DNA of 15,605 nucleotides. Origin: JBBQUP01 sp038212305 (GTDB lineage Bacteria > Bacteroidota > Bacteroidia > Bacteroidales > Marinilabiliaceae). A program made the translations under genes and the position numbers. Location: positions 1 through 15,605 of the forward strand of contig JBBQUP010000082.1 in assembly GCA_038212305.1 (NCBI GenBank). Reading direction: 5' to 3'. Of the stretch, positions 7,784 through 13,775 are shown one piece after another (the first letter of the stretch is position 1; each line of letters begins with the position of its first letter). The notes below the pieces were generated by a model, which was not told the origin of the DNA, ran no database searches, and saw only the letters and a program-made list of their open reading frames with translations.

Positions 7784-8960
7784 TAAGTTCTTTTTAGATA
7801 TTTATTGCCATCAAAATAACCACGTTGGTGAATTTATTTGCGGCGATATGTTTTTATCGCGACGTGTAAAAGAAGAAGGCAGAACCATTGTTGTTTTGTC
7901 GGATGGCATGGGAAGTGGCGTAAAAGCAAATGTTTTGGCAACGCTAACCGCTTCGATGGCACTTAATTTTACCATCGAAAATAAAGAGTTACAAAAAACA
8001 GCCGAGATAATTATGAATACCTTGCCCGTATGCAGTGTTCGTAAAATGAGCTATAGCACCTTCACCATTATTGACATTGAGGACAGTGGCTTAACCACTA
8101 TCGTAGAGTATGACAACCCCACAGCTATGATCGTTCGAAATGGTCACTCCTTCGATCCCAATTGGGAAACTGTACATTTAGAGTCCACAGGAAATCAAAA
8201 TAAAACCGTTAAAACCTGCCAATTTGTTGCTACCAAAGAAGATCGTATTTTCTTTTGGTCCGATGGGATTATACAATCAGGAATGGGAACCAAGGGCTTT
8301 CCTTTTGGTTGGGGATTAGAGGGAACATACGAATATGTTGAGAAAATTGTAAAAGCCACACCCTATGCCTCCTCATCTAAATTAGCAAAAAAAATAACCA
8401 GCATGGCCGAATTACACGACATGGGTAAGCCTAAAGACGATTGCTCATGTGGGGTTATTTATTTTCGCGAACCTCGTCAATTATTGTTGGTATCAGGGCC
8501 ACCTTTTGAAGAAAAAAACGATTTAGATTTTTCTTTACGCGTTCAACGTTTTCAAGGGAAAAAAATTATATCAGGTGGGACTACTGCTGAAATCATAGCT
8601 CGTGAATTAGCACTAAAATTCGATATTGGAATGGATGGTGCTGATCCAGAACTCCCGCCGCTATCGTTTGTTGAAGGAATAAACTTGGTAACCGAAGGAA
8701 TTTTAACCTTAGGTAAAGTTCATCACATTTTAGAGAACTATCAAAACAATCATCGCTTAACGTTAGGTCCGGCAGATCAAATTGTCAAACTCCTTTTAGA
8801 GAGCGATCACATTCATGTTATCATCGGGACGCGAATAAACATGGCACATCAAGACCCTTCACTCCCTGTTGAATTAGAGATAAGAAGAACCGTTATTAAG
8901 AGGATTGCTAGGCTCCTAGAAGATAAATTTCTAAAAGAAGTTGCAATGGAGTTTATGTAA
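7767..8960 (+). CDS. SpoIIE-type PP2C serine phosphatase with unassigned C-terminal domain
   Basis: A 397-residue protein. Residues 1-235 are a SpoIIE/PP2C-type phosphatase. Metal-binding acidic residues are Asp27 in CGDMF, Asp46 in SDGMGSG, Asp166 in WSDGIIQSG, and the Asp224-Asp225 pair just before CSCGVIYF. The SDGMGSG motif is typical of SpoIIE/RsbU enzymes that dephosphorylate serine. The rest, about residues 236-397, begins QLLLVSGPPFEE and contains GKKIISGGTTAE and LTEGILTLGKVHHI-like stretches. I do not recognise it as a named domain, though similar extensions accompany phosphatases in bifurcating-hydrogenase loci. The start overlaps the HydS-like gene in another frame, so signal input from that sensor is likely. 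The probable opposing kinase is the ATPase at 9868. Targets are not identifiable here. Confidence 0.85.
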   Translation: MILPDDKFFLDIYCHQNNHVGEFICGDMFLSRRVKEEGRTIVVLSDGMGSGVKANVLATLTASMALNFTIENKELQKTAEIIMNTLPVCSVRKMSYSTFTIIDIEDSGLTTIVEYDNPTAMIVRNGHSFDPNWETVHLESTGNQNKTVKTCQFVATKEDRIFFWSDGIIQSGMGTKGFPFGWGLEGTYEYVEKIVKATPYASSSKLAKKITSMAELHDMGKPKDDCSCGVIYFREPRQLLLVSGPPFEEKNDLDFSLRVQRFQGKKIISGGTTAEIIARELALKFDIGMDGADPELPPLSFVEGINLVTEGILTLGKVHHILENYQNNHRLTLGPADQIVKLLLESDHIHVIIGTRINMAHQDPSLPVELEIRRTVIKRIARLLEDKFLKEVAMEFM

Positions 8961-9051
8961 AACTCATCGAAAGAATTTAAAATACTAATACCTATTTGAA
9001 TTAATCACTTTTTCAATTAAGGCAACTCACATTTCACCAAAAAACCTAGTT

Positions 9052-9057
9052 TATTTA
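9052..9057. repeat. Left target-site duplication TATTTA
   Basis: TATTTA directly abuts the left terminal inverted repeat and is identical to 9369-9374. Extending the repeat by one base on either side breaks the match, so the duplication is 6 bp. Confidence 0.75.
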
Positions 9058-9072
9058 GGGTCTGCTGAAAAA
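9058..9072 (+). repeat. Left terminal inverted repeat (15 bp)
   Basis: GGGTCTGCTGAAAAA, perfectly complementary to 9354-9368. Confidence 0.9.
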
Positions 9073-9179
9073 GTATTATTTCATTCTATTATAATTAATT
9101 AACTTGATTTTTATAGATGCCAAATGCAGGGGAAAAGAGAAAATATTACATAACCTCTTGACTTATTAAATTTTAAATT

Positions 9180-9327
9180 CCCCGTCAGGGGATAAATATC
9201 AATAGAGAATTAATGCTGAGATAATTTGTTCCCCGTAGGGGATTAACCTAAATGCATAAATGTTAAAGCCCTACGGGCAAAATAATCAATCGTACATGAT
9301 TCTCTATTGATATTAATTCCCTGCGGG
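9180..9327. repeat. Nested inverted repeats and four GC-rich palindromes inside the MITE
   Basis: ATATCAATAGAGAAT (9196-9210) pairs perfectly with ATTCTCTATTGATAT (9299-9313). Four small palindromes are set around it: CCCCGTCAGGGG (9180-9191), CCCCGTAGGGG (9231-9241), GCCCTACGGGC (9268-9278) and CCCTGCGGG (9319-9327). The two inner ones are reverse complements of each other in their 9-bp cores, and the two outer ones are near complements. The two halves are therefore mirror images. Confidence 0.85.
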
Positions 9328-9353
9328 AAAATTAGATAATAAAGCTGCTTAAG

Positions 9354-9368
9354 TTTTTCAGCAGACCC
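9354..9368 (-). repeat. Right terminal inverted repeat (15 bp)
   Basis: TTTTTCAGCAGACCC, the exact reverse complement of 9058-9072. Confidence 0.9.
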
Positions 9369-9374
9369 TATTTA
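9369..9374. repeat. Right target-site duplication TATTTA
   Basis: Identical to 9052-9057 and directly abutting the right terminal inverted repeat of the MITE-like element. Confidence 0.75.
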
Positions 9375-9510
9375 GACTCTTTACATATTACACAATTCTT
9401 TGTTTCATCTTTTTTTTTTGAACCGAAAGATTGTAGTTTAGCATCGAATTCCTGAAAAAATTCTTTAATTACTACTAATTCATTTTCAGGTGTTTATAAA
9501 AAAAACTTGA

Positions 9511-9855
9511 ATGAAAATCAATGAAATAACTCAACTCCTCAATGCAAAAATAATTTGCGGGCATGAATACATCGACCATCCAATAAAGCATGGTTTTGCA
9601 AGTGATTTAATGAGTGATGTATTAACCATTGATACTGATTGCATTTTGCTAATTACGGGATTATGCAATCTCCAAACCATTCGAACTGCCGAAATGGCTG
9701 ATATTCAATGCATTTTATTTGTTAGAGACAAAAAAGCGTCTCCTGAAATGATAGCCATTGCCGAAGAAAACCATATGGTTTTAATGGAGTGCAGCTTTTC
9801 GTTATTCAATGCGGTAGGAATACTTTATCAATCAGGACTAAAACCTGTTTATTAA
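9511..9855 (+). CDS. DRTGG-like domain protein, first copy
   Basis: A 114-residue single-domain protein resembling the DRTGG-domain proteins that occur in bifurcating-hydrogenase clusters. The N-terminal half carries the shared signature HGFASDLMSDVL (about residues 27-38). The second half looks like alternating strands and helices (LFVRDKKASPEMIAIAEE, then a hydrophobic C-terminus). DRTGG domains are proposed to bind small ligands, but the biochemical role is not established. It is paralogous to the protein at 11653: equal length and about 18 identities in the first 38 residues. The ATG at 9511 is the first in frame after a poly-A stretch, without a clear ribosome site. It is followed 12 bases later by the ATPase gene, so the two are probably co-transcribed. 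Confidence 0.7.
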   Translation: MKINEITQLLNAKIICGHEYIDHPIKHGFASDLMSDVLTIDTDCILLITGLCNLQTIRTAEMADIQCILFVRDKKASPEMIAIAEENHMVLMECSFSLFNAVGILYQSGLKPVY

Positions 9856-9867
9856 TTTCAAGCAAAA

Positions 9868-10281
9868 ATGGAATTTAAGTACGATATAGAGGGCGGTAAT
9901 TTCACTAAAGCAGGAAATGCGTCAAGCAGCATAAAAAAATTTTTAAAACAACTAAGCGTTGAACCTAAGATAGTTAAGCGAATTGTGGTTGCACTTTATG
10001 AAGCCGAAGTAAATGTAGTTGCACATGCTTTTAATGGCGTTATTATAGCAACCATTGATACTCAAAAAATTCACATTAAAATTGAAGACAATGGTCCTGG
10101 AATTCCTGATATAGATCTAGCCATGACAGCAGGCTATTCAACCGCCTCAGCAGCTGTACGCGAAATGGGGTTTGGAGCAGGCATGGGATTACCTAATATG
10201 AAACGCAATGCAGACAATTTAACGGTTTCGAGTATTGTTGGAAAAGGAACTATTGTTGAACTAACGACTAACTTAAATTAA
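9868..10281 (+). CDS. RsbW/RsbT-type GHKL ATPase (putative serine kinase)
   Basis: A 137-residue stand-alone HATPase_c domain of the anti-sigma/serine-kinase type. The N box is YEAEVNVVAHAF (residues 44-55), with Glu45 and Asn49 in the catalytic and Mg-binding positions. The G1 box is DNGPGI (74-79) and the glycine-rich lid is GFGAGMGLPNMK (101-112). This layout fits RsbW, SpoIIAB or RsbT kinases, which phosphorylate serine on partner proteins. It is not a two-component kinase: there is no phospho-accepting histidine domain. Together with the SpoIIE-type phosphatase upstream it would form a kinase/phosphatase pair. The usual STAS-domain substrate is not encoded in the window. It lies two bases before the next hydrogenase-like gene. 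Confidence 0.85.
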   Translation: MEFKYDIEGGNFTKAGNASSSIKKFLKQLSVEPKIVKRIVVALYEAEVNVVAHAFNGVIIATIDTQKIHIKIEDNGPGIPDIDLAMTAGYSTASAAVREMGFGAGMGLPNMKRNADNLTVSSIVGKGTIVELTTNLN

Positions 10282-10283
10282 GA

Positions 10284-11666
10284 ATGGCAGCAGAGGAATA
10301 TCATCATGGATTAACAGTGGATACCGACGTTTGTTTCGGCTGTACCCATTGCATGATTGAATGTCCGACCAATGCCATACGAATTCGTGATGGAAAAGCA
10401 GTGATTAAAAAAGAATGGTGCGTCGATTGTGGCGAATGTATGAAAGCTTGCCCGGTAGATGCCATTTTTATTCAACAAGATGATTTCAAAAAAATATTCG
10501 ATTTCAAATACCGGGTAGTACTGTTACCAGCTGTGTTCATTGGTCAGTTTTCGAAATACATTACCGAAGAAGAGATATTTGCTATCCTTTACGAACTTGG
10601 GTTCACTCATGTTTTTCAAGTAGAACACTCGGCGGATAACATAAACGAAGCCATGCTTGTTTTGAATACGAATGCCGAGGAAAAACCGCTCATTAGCTCG
10701 TTTTGTCCTGCAATAGTTCGTCTGATTCAAGTAAAATTTCCTTCATTGGTTGAAAATATTATAACTATAAAACCTCCAATCGATGCTACAGCCATCTATT
10801 ACAAACATCATTTAATTGAACAAGGAATTCCTGAAAACGAAATAGGACTATTTTATGTTACGCCATGTGCCGCCAAAATTGCTGCGGTCAAAAACCCTGT
10901 TGGTGAAAACAAGTCAACCGTTGACGGAGTTATAAACATGGATTTCTTATACAACAAGGTTTACCATGTTATTAAGCAACGCCCCGATGCCAATCGTGGA
11001 AAAGATATAACTATTAGCACATTAACCCCGAAAGGAATGTTGTGGAGCCTCACCAACGGTGAAGCCGATCACATGCCTGGTCGCTGTTTAGCAATAGATG
11101 AAATTCACAATGTCATAGAATTTCTAGAGCTTCTGGAAACCACCGACGAGATTCAGAACGTTGATTTCTTGGAACTTAGAGCCTGCGATCAAAGCTGTGC
11201 CGGAGGTATTCTCTTATCAGGAAATCGATTTTTAACCGTTGAACGATTAAAAAAACGAGCAGCCATACTATCCACTACCCCTGCCATTGAAGATCCAAGA
11301 CATAAAAAATCCTCCGATTTCATGAAAGCTAATTTATCGCTCAATGAAATCCCCACCCGTTCGATGAAAACCTTTGGTGCTGACATGGGCGAGGCCTTAA
11401 AAAAAATGGAGCAAGTTCGCAACATGATGTGTTATTTGCCCGGAATTGATTGTGGTGCATGTGGTTCCCCTAATTGTGAGAGCTTGGCCGAGGACATCTC
11501 CCGTCGTGAAGCTCAATTATCAAATTGTGTGTTCCTACAACGTACCATGGAAAAAAGTCGAAAACTAAGTGGCGAACACGCCATACGCATCATAGAAAAA
11601 ACATGGGGCAAAGATCGTCTCGGCAAAGATTGTAAAAAGAAAGGAGCAAAAAATGAAGGTTTGTGA
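10284..11666 (+). CDS. Second [FeFe]-hydrogenase-like iron-sulfur protein (no PAS)
   Basis: A 460-residue protein with a 2[4Fe-4S] ferredoxin domain carrying both full motifs (Cys17, 20, 23, 27 and Cys46, 49, 52, 56), an [FeFe]-hydrogenase large-subunit-like domain (about 75-330), and a C-terminal FeS domain with Cys390, 393, 398 and 415. The FeS domain spacing is identical to that of the HydS-like protein. All four H-cluster cysteines are present: SSFCP (Cys141), TPCAAK (Cys195) and ACDQSC (Cys301, Cys305). The proton-relay cysteine of L1 is Phe140, the L2 methionine is Thr193 and the L3 methionine is Arg299, so normal catalysis is doubtful. Similar proteins accompany HydS in other bifurcating-hydrogenase loci, with unknown role. 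Its 3' end overlaps the second DRTGG-like gene by 14 bases. Confidence 0.8.
   Translation: MAAEEYHHGLTVDTDVCFGCTHCMIECPTNAIRIRDGKAVIKKEWCVDCGECMKACPVDAIFIQQDDFKKIFDFKYRVVLLPAVFIGQFSKYITEEEIFAILYELGFTHVFQVEHSADNINEAMLVLNTNAEEKPLISSFCPAIVRLIQVKFPSLVENIITIKPPIDATAIYYKHHLIEQGIPENEIGLFYVTPCAAKIAAVKNPVGENKSTVDGVINMDFLYNKVYHVIKQRPDANRGKDITISTLTPKGMLWSLTNGEADHMPGRCLAIDEIHNVIEFLELLETTDEIQNVDFLELRACDQSCAGGILLSGNRFLTVERLKKRAAILSTTPAIEDPRHKKSSDFMKANLSLNEIPTRSMKTFGADMGEALKKMEQVRNMMCYLPGIDCGACGSPNCESLAEDISRREAQLSNCVFLQRTMEKSRKLSGEHAIRIIEKTWGKDRLGKDCKKKGAKNEGL
11641..11646 (+). promoter_or_regulatory. Canonical Shine-Dalgarno site inside the upstream gene
   Basis: AAGGAG lies six bases before the ATG at 11653, within the last codons of the preceding gene. 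Strong sites of this kind are uncommon in Bacteroidota and absent from the other starts of this cluster. It supports the choice of start and suggests that this gene is translated efficiently on its own. Confidence 0.6.
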
Positions 11667-11997
11667 TATCGTACAAAAACTTAACCTAATTGTCTTTGGA
11701 GGCAATGAGGGCATAAACAACCCTATCACAGGTGGTTATACTTCCGATTTATTGAGCGATGTAATGGGTAATGTGAACGAAAACGAAGTATGGATTACCC
11801 TTCAAACGCATAAAAATATCATGGCAATTGCCTCCTTGAAGGAAGTGGCTGCTATTATATTGGTTAAAGGATTAGCTCCTTCGGAAGCGGCGCTTGAACA
11901 AAGTAACGAAGAGGGAATACCATTATTAGGGACTCCCCTCGAAGCCTTTGAAATATCAGGGCAACTTTATGATTTAATTAAAAAGGCCAATGAATAA
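11653..11997 (+). CDS. DRTGG-like domain protein, second copy
   Basis: A 114-residue paralogue of the protein at 9511, with the signature GGYTSDLLSDVMGN (residues 27-40) and the same overall strand/helix pattern ending in a short basic tail. Divergence is stronger in the second half. It starts within the end of the second hydrogenase-like gene and its own stop overlaps the next gene by eight bases (ATGAATAA), so it is translationally coupled on both sides. Ligand binding or a scaffold role is possible from the DRTGG family. No catalytic residues are evident. Confidence 0.75.
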   Translation: MKVCDIVQKLNLIVFGGNEGINNPITGGYTSDLLSDVMGNVNENEVWITLQTHKNIMAIASLKEVAAIILVKGLAPSEAALEQSNEEGIPLLGTPLEAFEISGQLYDLIKKANE

Positions 11998-13324
11998 ATA
12001 CCGAGCCGATTTGCACATCCACACCGTTCTGTCGCCATGCGGAAGTTTAAGCATGAGTCCGACAACCATTGTGGAGAAAGCCAAACAAGCCGGAATTAAT
12101 ATTTTAGGAATTACCGACCACAACAGCATGAGGCAGTGCCAAGTGGTTCGCGAAATTGGAGCTAAAGCGGGAATCATGGTGCTTTCGGGCGTTGAAATCA
12201 CCACCCACGAAGAGGCTCACTGCCTAGCGTTCTTTGAAAAGACTGAAGATCAACAAGCATTTCAGGAATATCTCGATATTCAGCTACCTAATATTCAAAA
12301 TGATACCAATCGTTTTGGACATCAAGTTTGGGTTGATGAAATGGAGAATATCCTCGGTGAAGAGGAGCGATTATTACTATCGGCTCTTTCCGACGGTGTG
12401 GATCAAATTGCCGCTGAAGTGAAAAAACGCAACGGCATTTTCATTGCTGCTCACATCGACCGACCATCGTTTAGCATTATAAGTCAGCTGGGTTTTATAA
12501 CGCCTGATATTCCATTTGATGCGCTCGAAATAAGTGTGAATTGCCAATGGGATAAGCTCATTAGCAAGCATCCTTATCTCAACAAATACAACATTTTCAC
12601 CTCATCCGATGCGCATTTACCTGAGTTGATTGGCACATCAACATCAACCATTGAATGCGAAGCATTAACATTCGACGAAGTGCAAAAAGCGATAAGAGGA
12701 GAGGCTGGACGATCGATAAAACCTGAAAAGATGAACATCGCAAGTCTTGATTCTAAAAATCTCGATACTAAAAAAATGAAAGACCTTTCGATGCATATTA
12801 TGGATATTGCGCAAAACAGCTCTCGGGCAAATGCGACACTGGTGAAAATATCCATCAATGAGCAGTTGTCCGATGATCTTTTATCAATACAAATAACAGA
12901 CAATGGTTGTGGCATGGATGCTGAGATGGTAAAAAAAGTGTCGGATCCATTTTTTACATCACGAACAACCCGAAAAGTAGGATTGGGGATTCCATTATTA
13001 ATGCAAAATGCAGAAACGACTGGCGGAAATGTAACCATTGAGTCGGAAGTAGGAGTAGGCACTACGCTAGTTGCAAATTTTAAACATACACACATCGATA
13101 GGCCGCCTTGGGGCGATATTGGAAGCACAATAGCCTTGCTAATAACTGGAAATCCAGACGTTGACTATTCATATTCACATCAGCTTGATGAAAAACATTT
13201 TAAATTAGATTCGAGCGAAATAAAAAAAGAACTCGAAGGAATACCACTTCATCGCCCAGAAGTTTTCCACTTTATTGTGGAGATGATTAATGAGAACTTA
13301 AAAGAAATGAAAGTAGATATTTAA
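11990..13324 (+). CDS. PHP-domain phosphoesterase fused to a GHKL ATPase
   Basis: A 444-residue fusion. Residues 1-245 are a PHP metal-dependent phosphoesterase with its histidine/aspartate set in place: DLHIHT (His9, His11), GITDHNS (Asp43, His44), GVEIT (Glu69), His77, AHIDRPS (His155, Asp157) and SSDAH (Asp207, His209). After a polar linker of about 18 residues, an HATPase_c domain begins at Met263 (MKDLSMHIMDIAQNS), with N-box Asn276, G1 box TDNGCGMD (303-310), FFTSR and VGLGIP (330-335), and a glycine turn at EVGVGT. Residues 362-444 are an unassigned tail. In related loci these are, as I recall, two separate genes, the ATPase often opening with MKDLSLH. The substrate of the PHP part is unknown; the ATPase could be a kinase. 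The ATG at 11990 overlaps the upstream stop. Confidence 0.85.
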   Translation: MNKYRADLHIHTVLSPCGSLSMSPTTIVEKAKQAGINILGITDHNSMRQCQVVREIGAKAGIMVLSGVEITTHEEAHCLAFFEKTEDQQAFQEYLDIQLPNIQNDTNRFGHQVWVDEMENILGEEERLLLSALSDGVDQIAAEVKKRNGIFIAAHIDRPSFSIISQLGFITPDIPFDALEISVNCQWDKLISKHPYLNKYNIFTSSDAHLPELIGTSTSTIECEALTFDEVQKAIRGEAGRSIKPEKMNIASLDSKNLDTKKMKDLSMHIMDIAQNSSRANATLVKISINEQLSDDLLSIQITDNGCGMDAEMVKKVSDPFFTSRTTRKVGLGIPLLMQNAETTGGNVTIESEVGVGTTLVANFKHTHIDRPPWGDIGSTIALLITGNPDVDYSYSHQLDEKHFKLDSSEIKKELEGIPLHRPEVFHFIVEMINENLKEMKVDI

Positions 13325-13354
13325 GATAAAATAAACACAATTTATAGACACACT

Positions 13355-13762
13355 ATGACAAAAGTTAAAACCTTAGACGACCTTCGAAAAATGAGGGATG
13401 AACTTAAGTCGAAAATCGATTTAAGGGAGAGGAGCGAAAGTCCGGAAAAAATGGTTCAAATCAAAGTATCGATGGCTACTTGTGGTATTGCCTCAGGAGC
13501 TAAAGAAATCATGAGCCAAATGATCAACGAATTGGAAAATCAAGCAATCGATGCGGTTGTGACTCAAACAGGCTGTATGGGTTATTGCTATGCAGAACCA
13601 ACCATCGAAGTAACCCTTCCTGGTGAAAGCCCGGTTGTTTTTGGTCATGTCAACAATAAAAAAGCAACTGAGATTATTGAGAAATATATTAAAGTGGGTG
13701 AGCTAGTGGATGGAATTATTCCCGTGAGCTACGCAACAATTAACAAGGGTAAAACCGAATAG
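13355..13762 (+). CDS. Thioredoxin-like ferredoxin domain protein with three cysteines
   Basis: A 135-residue protein. A charged N-terminal helix (about 1-30) precedes a thioredoxin-like [2Fe-2S] ferredoxin domain. Cys43 (ATCGIASGA), Cys74 and Cys78 (TGCMGYCYAEP) match three of the four usual ligands. The second position of the C-x4-C motif is Gly48, so the [2Fe-2S] site is incomplete or uses another ligand. Proteins with CGIA-x-GA are, as I recall, a regular small partner encoded just before HydB in bifurcating-hydrogenase operons, distinct from full HydC/NuoE. It begins 30 bases after the fusion gene and is 13 bases upstream of hydB, so co-expression with hydB is likely. Residues 105-135 form a tail without obvious motifs. 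Confidence 0.75.
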   Translation: MTKVKTLDDLRKMRDELKSKIDLRERSESPEKMVQIKVSMATCGIASGAKEIMSQMINELENQAIDAVVTQTGCMGYCYAEPTIEVTLPGESPVVFGHVNNKKATEIIEKYIKVGELVDGIIPVSYATINKGKTE

Positions 13763-13775
13763 ACATTTATAGTTT

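Larger units (their letters stand above)
9058..9368. mobile_element. MITE-like non-autonomous element
   Basis: A 311-bp segment bounded by perfect 15-bp terminal inverted repeats, GGGTCTGCTGAAAAA at the left and its reverse complement at the right, and flanked by the direct repeat TATTTA on both sides. It encodes no transposase. The interior holds a 15-bp perfect inverted repeat and four short GC-rich palindromes arranged nearly symmetrically, so a single strand could fold into a large branched hairpin. Family is undetermined; the ends suggest mobilisation in trans by a full-length IS with matching termini. Confidence 0.85.
8961..9510. other. 550-bp non-coding gap interrupting the cluster
   Basis: No complete gene is visible between the phosphatase and the first DRTGG-like gene. 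The stretch holds 97 bases of AT-rich sequence, the 311-bp MITE-like element with its target duplication, and a right segment carrying a short minus-strand reading frame (9368-9493). A run of ten T residues lies near 9410-9419. No convincing promoter or terminator hairpin was found, so whether transcription continues through this gap is open. Confidence 0.8.

Noticed and set aside
9180..9327. CRISPR-like array of repeated GC-rich units
   Set aside because: The four units differ in sequence, are short palindromes with uneven spacing, and sit symmetrically inside an element with terminal inverted repeats; they are MITE secondary structure.
9417..9441. Bacteroidota promoter TTTG ... TAGTTTAG before the first DRTGG-like gene
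   Set aside because: The spacing between the elements is only 13 bases instead of about 19-21, and the -7 element has a mismatch in its TTTG part.
12574..13128. Long minus-strand open frame of 184 codons opposite the PHP-ATPase fusion
   Set aside because: It lies wholly inside a well-supported coding region with intact PHP and GHKL motifs on the plus strand; its protein has no recognisable features and is a shadow of that gene.
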